Shown: positions 44,248-55,928 of the stretch, one piece after another
Layout: each line of letters starts with the position of its first letter
Position numbering within the stretch: position 1 is the first letter of the stretch
Assembly: GCF_020529025.1 (NCBI RefSeq)
Contig: NZ_JACNMM010000008.1
Span: 234,737 to 298,736 of the forward strand
Direction: 5' to 3'
Source of the DNA: Oceaniglobus trochenteri
GTDB taxonomy: Bacteria > Pseudomonadota > Alphaproteobacteria > Rhodobacterales > Rhodobacteraceae
DNA length: 64,000 bases
Translations under genes and position numbers: made by a program
The notes under the pieces: generated by a model
The model's input: the letters and a program-made list of their open reading frames with translations, nothing else
Told to the model about the DNA's origin: nothing
Databases searched by the model: none

Positions 44248-44889
44248 TCAGAACGGGTGGGCGCGACCGTCCCAGGTTTCGAAACAGCCGGTGGTGGCCA
44301 GGGTGAGCGCATCGAAGCGCGCGCGCAGGCCGTCGGCGGCGGTCTTGGCGGTGAGATCGGCGCGCGCGCCGCCCATGTCCGTCTGCACCCAGCCGGGATG
44401 ATAGATGCCCAGGGCGATGCCGTCCTTGCGCAGGTCGGTGGCAAGGTTGCGCCCGAGGTTCAGCACCGCCGCCTTGGAGGCACGGTAGATGTAGGAGCCG
44501 CCCGGCGCCAGGGTGTCGCTGGCCATCTGGCTGGAGATGATGGCGATCTTGCCGCGCGCGGCGCGCAGGTTGGGCAGCAGGGCCTGGATGGTGAGGAAGG
44601 CGCCCGTCACGTTGGTGGCGAAGGTTTCGGCCCAGAGATCGGGGGCATAGCCGGTGGCAAGATCATGCCCCTTGTCGAGATAGACGCCGGCATTGCAGAC
44701 CAGCAAATCGAGCGGGGCATCGGCGAGGCTGTCGGCCAGCGCGGTGACGCTGGCCGGATCGGTCACGTCAAGCGTCAGCAGGGCGGGATCGCGCCGCCCG
44801 GTGCCCCGGGCGCTGTGCCCGGCATCGCGGAAGCCCTGCAGGAGGGCGGCGCCGATGCCACGGTTGGCACCGGTGACGAGAATGTCCAT
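44248..44889 (-). CDS. SDR family oxidoreductase (short form)
   Basis: A 213-aa short-chain dehydrogenase. The cofactor loop is LVTGANRGIGAALLQG, NAGVY is the NNAG strand, S/Y/K catalytic residues are in IISSQMASDT and YIYRASKAAVLNLG (Y-x3-K). HPGWVQTDMGG is the region after the active site. It resembles C-factor/carbonyl-reductase-like SDRs. It is translated in the same direction as DUF1178 and sits 11 bases downstream of it. Confidence 0.85.
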   Translation of the reverse strand: MDILVTGANRGIGAALLQGFRDAGHSARGTGRRDPALLTLDVTDPASVTALADSLADAPLDLLVCNAGVYLDKGHDLATGYAPDLWAETFATNVTGAFLTIQALLPNLRAARGKIAIISSQMASDTLAPGGSYIYRASKAAVLNLGRNLATDLRKDGIALGIYHPGWVQTDMGGARADLTAKTAADGLRARFDALTLATTGCFETWDGRAHPF

Positions 44890-44900
44890 CGGGTGGCCTT

Positions 44901-45341
44901 TCAGTTGGTCTTGCGCGTCGGGATGAAGGGCAGGGGGGCCACGGGAATGCCGTCTTCGACCAGCTTGCGCGCTTCGTCCGGGCGGGCCTGGCCATAGATC
45001 GAGCGGGCCGGTTTCAGCCCGTCGTGGATGGCCCGTGCCTCGGACACGAAGCTGGAGCCCACGTCATCGGCGTTGGTTTCGATCATCCTGCGCAGCTTTG
45101 CCATGGCGGCGGCGGCCGGATCGTCGGGCAAAGCGGCGAGGGAGGGCGAGGGCGCCGGGGGATCGGTGCGGGTGGCGCCGCTGTTGACCCGGGGCGCCAT
45201 CAGCGATTTCGAGATCTCGGTATCGCCGCAGGTGGGGCAGGAGATCATCTTGCGGGCGCGCAGGGTGTCGAAGGCCGCGCCGGAGGCGAACCAGCTGTCG
45301 AAGTCATGTCTGTTGGCGCAAGCCAGGGAAAAGCGGATCAT
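44901..45341 (-). CDS. DUF1178 family protein
   Basis: A 146-aa protein with the DUF1178 pattern: MIRFSLACANRHDFDSWFASGAAFDTLRARKMISCPTCGDTEISKSLMAP, in which C9 and the pair CPTC look like a partial zinc site. It ends AIHDGLKPARSIYGQARPDEARKLVEDGIPVAPLPF. The family is restricted largely to proteobacteria and has no known function. The start is ATG 45341, because upstream residues are not related. Confidence 0.9.
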   Translation of the reverse strand: MIRFSLACANRHDFDSWFASGAAFDTLRARKMISCPTCGDTEISKSLMAPRVNSGATRTDPPAPSPSLAALPDDPAAAAMAKLRRMIETNADDVGSSFVSEARAIHDGLKPARSIYGQARPDEARKLVEDGIPVAPLPFIPTRKTN

Positions 45342-45405
45342 CTGGTGTCCTGTCGTATGGGCTTTACCTAAGACTTCGGGCGCGCCGGTCAATCCCCTGC
45401 GCGGT

Positions 45406-45870
45406 CTATCCCGCCGCCTTCGGATCGAACCGGCGCAGGATCTGGCGCAGCTCGGGTTCCTGCACCTTTGCGGCGGCCTTTTTCAGGCTGAACCACTGGC
45501 GCTTGCGTTCCTTCGCCTCGGGCCAGTTGCGCAGCTTGCGGCTGACCTTCAGGGGAAAGACGGCCACGACGCAGGGCAGATCGTCGCCGTCGAATTCCTT
45601 GGTGTAGGTGTAGATGCCGAGGCAAACGTCGCTGACGGCGCCTTCGACGCCGGCTTCCTCGTAGGCTTCGATGGCGGCGGCGCCCGAGGGGCTTTGGCCG
45701 CCCATGGGCCAGCCCTTGGGGATCACCCAGCGTTTGGTGCGTCGGGTGGTGACCAGCAGCACCTGGACCTGGCTGTCGCGGCGCCGCCAGCAGAGGGCGC
45801 CGAACTGCGAGCGCACGTCGCGTTTGCGCGTCGGGTCAAGATCGAGCCTCTGCGTCTCTGCCTTTGCCAT
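45406..45870 (-). CDS. NUDIX hydrolase (diphosphoinositol-phosphatase type), atypical box
   Basis: A 154-aa Nudix protein. PKGWPMGGQSPSGAAAIEAY and then EEAGVEG mark the Nudix box of the DIPP-like group. The strictly conserved GX5E-X7-REUXEEXGU is altered: the first Glu position reads Gln and the Arg is Ile, although the EE metal ligands remain. Activity may be weak or on a different substrate. ATG 45870 is preferred because earlier in-frame starts lack the family pattern. The C-terminus is basic and Ala-rich. It faces the divergent deacetylase gene. Confidence 0.78.
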   Translation of the reverse strand: MAKAETQRLDLDPTRKRDVRSQFGALCWRRRDSQVQVLLVTTRRTKRWVIPKGWPMGGQSPSGAAAIEAYEEAGVEGAVSDVCLGIYTYTKEFDGDDLPCVVAVFPLKVSRKLRNWPEAKERKRQWFSLKKAAAKVQEPELRQILRRFDPKAAG

Positions 45871-46024
45871 TCGCACCTGTCGCACCGCCTGTCGGTTCCC
45901 GCTCAGGGGGGGGCACCGTTCTGCATCCGCGAAACTGATAGCACGTTGGTTTTTCATTGCAAACGGCGTGGCAGGGCGATCTGTGGGGGATTGACGGGGG
46001 CGCAGGGCCGTCTAACTCTCGCTC

Positions 46025-47191
46025 ATGCGTGACGCCTTGTTCCCTGCCGGCCAGCCCGGGCCCCTGCCTGATGGGCGGGTGCGGTTCATCGGCGCCGAGA
46101 TCTATCGCGGGTCAAGCTATGGGGCGCATCACCCTTTGCGGGTGGCGCGGGTTTCGACGGTGATCGACCTGGCGCGCGCCCTGGGCTGGTTCGCGCCGGG
46201 GCAATACCTGACCAGCCCGCGGGCGCGCCCGCACACCCTGGCCGCCTGGCACGATCCGGCCTACCTGGAGGTCTTGCAGAGGGCCGAGGCCGGCGCGCCC
46301 GTCACGGCGGCCGAACTGCGCCGCTTCAACATCGCCACGCCCTCGAACCCGATCTTTGCCGAGATGTTCCGCCGCCCGGCAACCGCGGCGGGCGGATCGA
46401 TCATGGCGGGGCAGCTGTTGCGCGACGGGGGCGTCATCCACAGCCCCGGGGGTGGCACCCACCACGGGATGCCGGACCGGGCCAACGGGTTCTGCTATCT
46501 CAACGACCCGGCCTTCGCGATCCTGTCGTTGCGGGCCGCCGGAGTGGAGCGGATCGCCTATGTCGATATCGATGCGCATCATCCCGACGGGGTGGAGCAT
46601 GGATTTGCCGATGATCCCGATGTCCTCATGATCTCGGTCCACGAGGAAAGGCGCTGGCCCTTCACCGGGTTGCTGGAGGATCGTGGGGCCGGGCAGGTGT
46701 GGAACCTGCCGGTGGAACGCGGGTTCAACGATACCGAGATGGCGGCGGTTCTGGAACGGCTGATCCTGCCCCGGCTGGCGGAATTCGGCCCCGGGGCGAT
46801 CGTGCTGCAATGCGGGGCGGATGCGCTGCTGGAAGATCCGCTGTCGCGGCTGGCGCTGAGCAACAATGCCCATGTGGCCGTGGTGCAGGCGGTGCGCGCA
46901 ATGGCGCCGCGGCTGTTGGTGCTGGGCGGAGGCGGGTACAACCCCTGGTCGGTCGGGCGATGCTGGGCGCGGGTCTGGGCGGCGTTGAGCGGCCGCGAAG
47001 TGCCCGGGCGCCTGCCCGCCGCAGCAGAGGCGGTGCTGCGCGGTCTGGCCTGGCCCGGGCATCGCGACGGCAAGGCGCCGCCCGCGCATTGGTTCACCAC
47101 TCTGGCGGATGCGCCGCGGCCCGGGCCCCTGCGCGCGCATCTTCGCGCGCGGCTGGCGGCCCTGGAGGCGCGGGCGCGGGCCTGGGAGTGA
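46025..47191 (+). CDS. Histone deacetylase family (AcuC-like) protein
   Basis: A 388-aa zinc deacetylase-fold protein. The zinc ligands are in IAYVDIDAHHPDGVEHGF (D-x-H) and in CGADALLEDPLS, and the catalytic His pair lies in GGGTHHGMPDRANGFCYLND. The C-terminus has LVLGGGGYNPWSVGRCW. Bacterial members act on acetylated small molecules, such as polyamines or acetoin-related compounds, or on proteins. The usual DVHHGDG is DAHHPDG here, so the Gly is Pro. A terminal hairpin repeat separates it from the next, convergent gene. Confidence 0.9.
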   Translation: MRDALFPAGQPGPLPDGRVRFIGAEIYRGSSYGAHHPLRVARVSTVIDLARALGWFAPGQYLTSPRARPHTLAAWHDPAYLEVLQRAEAGAPVTAAELRRFNIATPSNPIFAEMFRRPATAAGGSIMAGQLLRDGGVIHSPGGGTHHGMPDRANGFCYLNDPAFAILSLRAAGVERIAYVDIDAHHPDGVEHGFADDPDVLMISVHEERRWPFTGLLEDRGAGQVWNLPVERGFNDTEMAAVLERLILPRLAEFGPGAIVLQCGADALLEDPLSRLALSNNAHVAVVQAVRAMAPRLLVLGGGGYNPWSVGRCWARVWAALSGREVPGRLPAAAEAVLRGLAWPGHRDGKAPPAHWFTTLADAPRPGPLRAHLRARLAALEARARAWE

Positions 47192-47220
47192 GGGGCGGTG
47201 CGCCTGCGGCGGGCGGGTCA

Positions 47221-47286
47221 GGGGGGCTTTCTGCCCCCCGTCGCCAGGGGCGACTCCCCCCGAGGATATTTGCCGGACCAAAGATG
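47221..47286 (+). repeat. Double hairpin plus intergenic repeat, type I copy
   Basis: Stem GGGGGGC/GCCCCCC (47221-47239), then stem GTCGCC-AGG-GGCGAC (47240-47254), then CCCCCGAGGATATTTGCCGG and ACCAAAGATG. It lies between convergent deacetylase and dehydratase genes. The second stem differs from the GTCGGC stems but its pairing is preserved. Confidence 0.75.
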
Positions 47287-47287
47287 A

Positions 47288-50467
<3,180 letters not shown>

Positions 50468-50471
<4 letters not shown>

Positions 50472-51157
50472 GCCTTTGCCTGATCCCGGCGCGGGGCGGA
50501 TCGAAACGGATTCCGGGCAAGAACATCCGCCCCTTCGCGGGCAAGCCGATGATCGCCTGGTCGATCGAAGCCGCTGAAAAGGCAGGATGTTTCGACCGCA
50601 TCATCGTGTCGACCGATGACGATGCCATTGCCGAGACCGCCCGCGCCCATGGGGCCGAGGTGCCCTTTCGCCGCCCCGCCGCCCTGGCCGACGATCACGC
50701 AACGACCGTTGCCGTCATCAAGCATGCGCTGGATTGGTGCGAGGCGCAGGGCGCCGTGCCCGATGCGCTGTGCTGTCTCTATGCCACCGCGCCTTTCGTG
50801 CGGGCCGATGACCTGCGCGCCGGAGCCGGTCTGTTGGCGCAGGCGCAATATGCCATACCCGTGGCCAGCTTCGGCTTTCCGATCCAGCGCGCGGTGCGGG
50901 TGGTGAACGGGCGGCTGGCCATGTTCGACCCCGATCAATACACGACCCGCAGTCAGGACCTGGAAGAGGCCTATCACGATGCCGGTCAGTTCTATTGGGG
51001 GCGCAGTGCCGCCTGGCGGGGCGATGTGCCGCCCTTCGGCGCCGATACCCTGCCGATCCACCTGCCGCGCTGGCGGGTGCAGGATATCGACACCCCCGAG
51101 GACTGGACCCGGGCCGAGCTGATGTTTCAGGCGCTGGCGGGGCGGGGCGACTTGTAG
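50468..51157 (+). CDS. pseF: Pseudaminic acid cytidylyltransferase
   Basis: A 229-aa CMP-sugar synthase. The N-terminal LIPARGGSKRIPGKNIRPFAGKPMI is the CTP-binding signature, and RVQDIDTPEDWTRAELM is the metal-binding end block. It activates Pse to CMP-Pse, the last step before transfer. Its final 31 bases overlap the end of the convergent methyltransferase gene. The ordering pseB-C-F is typical, with pseG/I/H usually following. Confidence 0.92.
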
Positions 51158-51753
51158 ACGTAGATCGCGAACTCAAACGGAAATCCGCCGGGACGCAGGG
51201 CATAATCGTGTCGCAAGACCGGATGGCCGCCAAGCTCTCGCTTGCAGAAATCGAACATTTTCAAGGGGTCGACATACCATAAACCGGGGTCGAAATAGTC
51301 GACATGCGATGTCATGGCGTTGAACCCGATGCCCACGGTGGACACCTCCCACATCCGGCGCAACATGTCGGTGGCAAAGCCCCAGTTGTCGTCCTGCGCA
51401 TTGTTGAAGACACCGGACAGAAGCGCATAGTCGAACCCCTCGGGCAACCTGTCGGCGGCCAGCGATACATCGGCCAGGGGATCGTGTTCCAGCGCCTTGT
51501 TGGCCAGGTCGACGAAGTCGGGCACGATGTCGACGCCGTGATAGCGACCGCCCCAGCCCCGTGCGCGCAGGTCGAAACACATCTGCCCCAGCCCGCACCC
51601 CACGTCGAGAACCGAGCCCAGCGGATCGGCGATCTGTGAAAGCACCGAAAAGCGCGCTGTCTGGGTTTCGGCATCGGCCCATTGCACCGCCTTGGCGCCG
51701 GGGCCGTGGGTTTGCAGAAGGCTGCGGTAATGTTCGATCAGATCCTTGCTCAT
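51127..51753 (-). CDS. Class I SAM-dependent methyltransferase
   Basis: A 208-aa methyltransferase. The SAM motif I is SVLDVGCGLGQMCFDLRARG, followed by YHGVDIVPDFVDLA, and a later FNNAQDDNWGFATDML segment in the motif IV region. It lies on the minus strand among the second half of the Pse genes and its end overlaps pseF by 31 bases. It overlaps the flavoprotein gene at its own start (ATGA). A role in modifying Pse or a linked sugar is suggested by position only. Confidence 0.85.
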   Translation of the reverse strand: MSKDLIEHYRSLLQTHGPGAKAVQWADAETQTARFSVLSQIADPLGSVLDVGCGLGQMCFDLRARGWGGRYHGVDIVPDFVDLANKALEHDPLADVSLAADRLPEGFDYALLSGVFNNAQDDNWGFATDMLRRMWEVSTVGIGFNAMTSHVDYFDPGLWYVDPLKMFDFCKRELGGHPVLRHDYALRPGGFPFEFAIYVYKSPRPASA

Positions 51754-53123
51754 GCGATGGCCCTGTCAAAGCGTTCTTTCAGAACTGTATCGTGGTAGGT
51801 CATGAAGGACAGCCGCCCGCGATAGCCGAAGGCGATGCCTGAAATCCGGTCGCTGACCTCTGCGATCATCTCTTGGGCGCGGTCGTGGGCGGTGCGCCAG
51901 CCGACCTTGGGCAGGGTGAAAGCCACGGGGTGCGACCATTGCGTCGCGTCATGGCGTATGGCCCCTTCTTTCAAAAATCCAACATCAAGCATCGATTCCC
52001 AGGCCTTTTCGACGTTATCCTCGGACAAAACCGACTTTAGCGTGGCCGGATGGCCCGGCACCTCGCAGGTGACATAGGTCTTGCCATCGGGCTTTGTCTG
52101 GTCGCTGTAGACGCCTGCCTTGTTGTAGCGGAAGGGCAGCCGGTGGGCCGAGTAATCGTGCAGGTAATCGGGCCCGAGGATATCGTCCGCCTCGACTTCG
52201 AAGGCGAAGAAGGCCGTACCCACCGGGACCGCTGCCTTCATCAGGTCGACATCCAGGTTCAGAACCCGGGCAAGGATGGTGTCGGGCATCGACCAGAACA
52301 GGTGCTTGCCTGTCAGGGTGTGGTTGCTGGTCGAAACCTCGATATGATCGCCCGCGTCGCGCAGGTCACCGACCGGTTCGCCCAGGTAAAGATCGACGCC
52401 GAGTTCGCCCAGGCGCCGCGCGGCCGCCTCGCAGAACCCGCTGAGCCCCTTGCGCGCCGGAAAGGCGTAACGCTTGTTCACGTTGCGCCCGATGTACCGC
52501 GCATCGCCACAGCCAAGCGACACGCCCAGCCGGTCGTCCCAGAAGGCATCGGAGGATTTGAGCGCGATCATCCTGTCGTCCGACCCCAGCCGCACGCGCG
52601 AGAACATGCCAAGCAAGCCTTTGGCATCGTGCGAAAAACTTTCAGGGTCGCTGCCGATATACTTGGACATCATCGGCAGAACCCGCTGTGCCAGCGCATC
52701 GCCGAACCGGTCGCGATAGTGTTGCGCGAACGAGGTGGCCGCTGGCCGGGGTGGGGCGTGGCGCAACCGCTCCAGTTCTGCCAGCGCGATGTCGCAGAAG
52801 GCCGTGTCGTCGTCGAAGGAGGGCAGTTCGAAACCCGGAACCCAGGTTGAATCGTTCGTCGTGGCCCATTGCTGATCCTCGAAGACCAGCATGTCGTCGC
52901 CCAGGATGTCGGGAAAGAACGCCCGCCCCAGCGCGGTGCGCATGTCGAAATTGTGGGTGCCGTTATCCAGCCAGTAGCCGTTCCACTGACGGGCGTTGAG
53001 GTTGCCGCCGATCTGCGGCGCGGCTTCAACCAGGGCAACCTTCGCGCCGTCGCGCGCCAGACGCCAGGCTGCGTAGATGCCTGCGAAACCGCCTCCGGCG
53101 ATGATGATGTCATGTTGGGGCAT
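51750..53123 (-). CDS. FAD-dependent amine-oxidase/PPOX-like protein in the Pse locus
   Basis: A 457-aa flavoprotein. The FAD fold starts IIIAGGGFAGIYAAWRLARDGAKVALVEAAPQIGGN, a good dinucleotide-binding motif, and continues with WLDNGTHNFDMRTALG as in protoporphyrinogen-oxidase-like and UDP-galactopyranose-mutase-like families. The C-terminal motif with a second FAD contact is near SGIAFGYRGRLSFMTYHDT. The substrate is unknown. Its start overlaps the WbqC gene by 14 bases, so it belongs to the same operon. Confidence 0.8.
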   Translation of the reverse strand: MPQHDIIIAGGGFAGIYAAWRLARDGAKVALVEAAPQIGGNLNARQWNGYWLDNGTHNFDMRTALGRAFFPDILGDDMLVFEDQQWATTNDSTWVPGFELPSFDDDTAFCDIALAELERLRHAPPRPAATSFAQHYRDRFGDALAQRVLPMMSKYIGSDPESFSHDAKGLLGMFSRVRLGSDDRMIALKSSDAFWDDRLGVSLGCGDARYIGRNVNKRYAFPARKGLSGFCEAAARRLGELGVDLYLGEPVGDLRDAGDHIEVSTSNHTLTGKHLFWSMPDTILARVLNLDVDLMKAAVPVGTAFFAFEVEADDILGPDYLHDYSAHRLPFRYNKAGVYSDQTKPDGKTYVTCEVPGHPATLKSVLSEDNVEKAWESMLDVGFLKEGAIRHDATQWSHPVAFTLPKVGWRTAHDRAQEMIAEVSDRISGIAFGYRGRLSFMTYHDTVLKERFDRAIA

Positions 53124-53850
53124 GGATGTCCTTCAGGTCGGTCAGGGTCAGATCGGGGCCGACGCCGGACCGCACCAGCGGCAGGAAGGCGTCAGGCCCC
53201 ACATGGGCCAGGGCGTCAAGTGCCGACAGGTGGCTGAGGAAAGGTGAAAAGCGCTGCGGATAGACCGGATGCGTATAGTTGAGGAACGCGAGGTCGATGC
53301 CCGCCTGATCGAAACTGTCGTCGCCTTCAAGATAGGCGGCCGAACCGATGGGCGAAAGATAGCCCCCTGCGCCGCAATGCTGGCAGAGGCGGATCAGGCG
53401 GTCGGTCTTTTCGCCCGACCCGACGCCCAGCGAACCGGTGGTCTGGCGCGGCGTGTCGATGCCGGTTGCCGTGCAGATCGACTCGATGATCGCGATGTTC
53501 AGGGCGGCCAGGCTGCCCCTGGCCCGGTCGAACCCCTGGCGCAGAATGGACAGGGCAAGATCGCCGTGGGGCGTTTTCGCCAGGAGGTTTTCGGCCGTCG
53601 CGATCAGCTTGCCTTCGAATCCCGTCTCGGCCAGCCGCGCGTCTCGGATCAGCGGGCGCGAGGGTTTGCGGGCCACGGCGAGGGGCAGGATGACGGCCCC
53701 CTCGGGGCCCTTCAGGCGATTGCGGCTTTGCCAGCTTTGGCGCGAGAACTGCACGTCGTCCAGAAACAGGAACCGGTCAACCCGGTCGATCAGCGCGAAA
53801 TATCCCAGCCACGGCAGGAAGGTTGGCTGCATGATCGCGATGCGCGTCAT
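53110..53850 (-). CDS. WbqC family protein
   Basis: A 246-aa protein with the WbqC signature MTRIAIMQPTFLPWLGYFALIDRVDRFLFLDDVQFSRQSWQSRN, and LSPIGSAAYLEGDDSFDQAGIDLAFLNYTHPVYPQ later. WbqC proteins occur in O-antigen and capsule loci but their reaction is unknown. It starts in the pseI stop (ATGA) and is translated with the flavoprotein and methyltransferase downstream. Confidence 0.85.
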   Translation of the reverse strand: MTRIAIMQPTFLPWLGYFALIDRVDRFLFLDDVQFSRQSWQSRNRLKGPEGAVILPLAVARKPSRPLIRDARLAETGFEGKLIATAENLLAKTPHGDLALSILRQGFDRARGSLAALNIAIIESICTATGIDTPRQTTGSLGVGSGEKTDRLIRLCQHCGAGGYLSPIGSAAYLEGDDSFDQAGIDLAFLNYTHPVYPQRFSPFLSHLSALDALAHVGPDAFLPLVRSGVGPDLTLTDLKDIHAPT

Positions 53851-54890
53851 GCGATGTCGTCTGACGTGATCGGATCACCGCCCTTGACCGCCCGCGCCAG
53901 GGTGGCACTGCGCACCAGGTCGGGGCGGTTGGCGGGTATGCCGGCACCGGGGCGCACGAAACGGAAATCGCCATCGGCGATGACATGACCCGCCGGCAGA
54001 TCGCGCAGCGCAAAGGCCGAGCGGCGGCCGATCGCCTTGCTGACCTGTTCGGCCTCGGTGGTCTGCTTCAACCCGCTGCCGCGGGCGGCGTGAATTTCGG
54101 CCACGCCGGTGGCAATTTCGGCCATCACGTCGGGGGTGGCCGAGAACCGGTGATCCGGCCCCTTGCGGGTGGGGTCGTTGGTAAAGTGCTTTTCGATGGC
54201 CACGGCCCCCATGGCGGCGGCGGCCAGGGGCGCGCGGGCGCCGATGGTGTGATCGGAAAAGCCGACCATGCGCCCAAAGGCATCGCCCATGGCCGTCATC
54301 GCGCGCAGGTTCACCTGGTCCAAGGGCGCCGGATAGCTGGAACAGCAATGCAGCAGCACGACAGGCCCGGAATTTCCCTTGTCGAGCACGTCGAGCGCAT
54401 GGCCCACCTCGTCCATCGTGGCCATGCCGGTGGACAGGATCACCGGCTTGCCGGTTGCGGCCACGGCGCTGAGCAGGTCATCGAAGGTCATCTCGAAGCT
54501 GGCGATCTTGTAGACGGCACAGCCCAGGTTCTCGATGAACTCCAGATCGCGGGGATCGTAGATCGAGGTGAAGGGCAGCAATCCGCGTTCGCGCGCCCTG
54601 TCGAACAGGGGGCGGTGAAACTCCATCGGCATTCCGGCTGTCTGGTACAGTTCGTACAGGTTGTCGTGGCCCCAGACGGGATCGGTGCGCATCGAGGCAT
54701 GGCGCGACGGAATCGTCAGGCTGTCGGCGTCGTAGGTTTGCAGCTTCAGGCAATCCCACCCGGCGTCTGCGGCGATATCGACCAGCGCCAGCGCCTGGTC
54801 CAGGTCGCGGTCGTGGTTGGCGCTGATTTCGGCAATCAGCAGGGATTTGGCCTCGGGGCTGATGGTCTTGCCTTCAAGGGTCAGGTGCAT
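53847..54890 (-). CDS. pseI: Pseudaminic acid synthase
   Basis: A 347-aa NeuB-family enzyme, condensing the 2,4-diacetamido sugar with PEP. It has LLIAEISANHDRDLDQAL, KLQTYDADSLTIP, ILSTGMATMDEV, HCCSSYPAPLDQVNL, VGFSDHTIGARAPLAAAAMGA, EKHFTNDPTRKGPDHRFSATP, and a C-terminal SAF antifreeze-like domain (about 290-347). The kink KLQTYDADSLT suits PseI better than NeuB. It lies 3 bases downstream of pseG. Confidence 0.93.
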   Translation of the reverse strand: MHLTLEGKTISPEAKSLLIAEISANHDRDLDQALALVDIAADAGWDCLKLQTYDADSLTIPSRHASMRTDPVWGHDNLYELYQTAGMPMEFHRPLFDRARERGLLPFTSIYDPRDLEFIENLGCAVYKIASFEMTFDDLLSAVAATGKPVILSTGMATMDEVGHALDVLDKGNSGPVVLLHCCSSYPAPLDQVNLRAMTAMGDAFGRMVGFSDHTIGARAPLAAAAMGAVAIEKHFTNDPTRKGPDHRFSATPDVMAEIATGVAEIHAARGSGLKQTTEAEQVSKAIGRRSAFALRDLPAGHVIADGDFRFVRPGAGIPANRPDLVRSATLARAVKGGDPITSDDIA

Positions 54891-54893
54891 CGT

Positions 54894-55928
54894 TCAGATC
54901 CGTCGTTGCTTCAACACCCGATCAACCACATTTGCCGCGCCATTGCCATGCACGGCGTCCATCGCGGCGGTATTCAGCGTGAAAAGCGCATCTTGCACGC
55001 CGGGGTCTCCGAGGGCGGAAAGGCGGTCGAGAAACGGCTCATCCCCTGCGGGCGGATCGGCAAAGAACACCTCGGCCAGGCCGGCGCGGGCGAAATTCTC
55101 AAGGTAGGCGCGGTACTGCGATCCTTCGAACAGGTAGAGCCCACTGCGACCCAGCACCGCCGCCTGATAGCGCAGCAGCCCGATCCGCCCCACCACAAGG
55201 CCGCAGGATTCCACCAGCGCCGCCAACCCCGGTTGCGGCCCAAGCAGGCGCAGGTTGGGATGGTCGGCGGCAATGCGGTGCAGGTCGGTGCGGATACCCT
55301 CGGCGTAGAGCGGCCCCATCACCAGGTCGATGTCCAGCCGCGTGGGGGCCAGCCGCCGCGCCACCCGCACCGACAGGCCCGTCGGGTCGGATCCACCGCA
55401 ACTGACCAGCACCCGCCGGGGCAGGGGCGGCGCGATCCGGGCGCGGGCCGCGCGATAACTGGCGTCGATCACGGCAAAACCGGCCCCTACCGCCCAATCG
55501 AGGCATCGTGGCGGCGGGCGCAGGGTTTCGGCCCCCAGATAGGGGGTGACGACGCATGCGGGCGGCACGGCCCCCGGCGGCGTGACGAAATGGTCGGGGG
55601 GCATGGAATCGATGACCGTGACCGGGCATCCGCTTGCCGTCAGCGCGGCGATTTCCCGCGCGGCGTGTTCGGCGTTGCCCGACCACTGAAGATCGGTGAT
55701 GACATGGCTGGGCGCCATCGCGGCAAGCCAACCTTCCTCCACCGGCCTGATGCGGCCTGCCGGCACGCCCCGGCCTTGCAGGATCGCGCGGGTTTCGGCA
55801 TCGCAGACGTGAACATGGTCGACCCCGCGTTCTGCCAAGACGCGCCCCAGGTCGCGCAGCCGTTCGACGTGGCCCATGCCGATGGCGCGCGAGGCATCGC
55901 CGCGCAAGGCGATCAGCGGCTCAGCCAC
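54894..55928 (-). CDS. pseG: UDP-2,4-diacetamido-2,4,6-trideoxy-altropyranose hydrolase
   Basis: A 344-aa GT-B-like hydrolase that removes UDP to give the free sugar for PseI. Typical are RGDASRAIGMGHVERLRDLG at the start (catalytic His in GMGHV), VTVIDSMPPDHF, VLVSCGGSDPTG (nucleotide-binding loop) and the later ESCGLVVGRIGLLRYQAA, where the loop region resembles other PseG. It overlaps the WaaA gene by 8 bases upstream. No PseH acetyltransferase gene is in the locus. Confidence 0.9.
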   Translation of the reverse strand: MAEPLIALRGDASRAIGMGHVERLRDLGRVLAERGVDHVHVCDAETRAILQGRGVPAGRIRPVEEGWLAAMAPSHVITDLQWSGNAEHAAREIAALTASGCPVTVIDSMPPDHFVTPPGAVPPACVVTPYLGAETLRPPPRCLDWAVGAGFAVIDASYRAARARIAPPLPRRVLVSCGGSDPTGLSVRVARRLAPTRLDIDLVMGPLYAEGIRTDLHRIAADHPNLRLLGPQPGLAALVESCGLVVGRIGLLRYQAAVLGRSGLYLFEGSQYRAYLENFARAGLAEVFFADPPAGDEPFLDRLSALGDPGVQDALFTLNTAAMDAVHGNGAANVVDRVLKQRRI

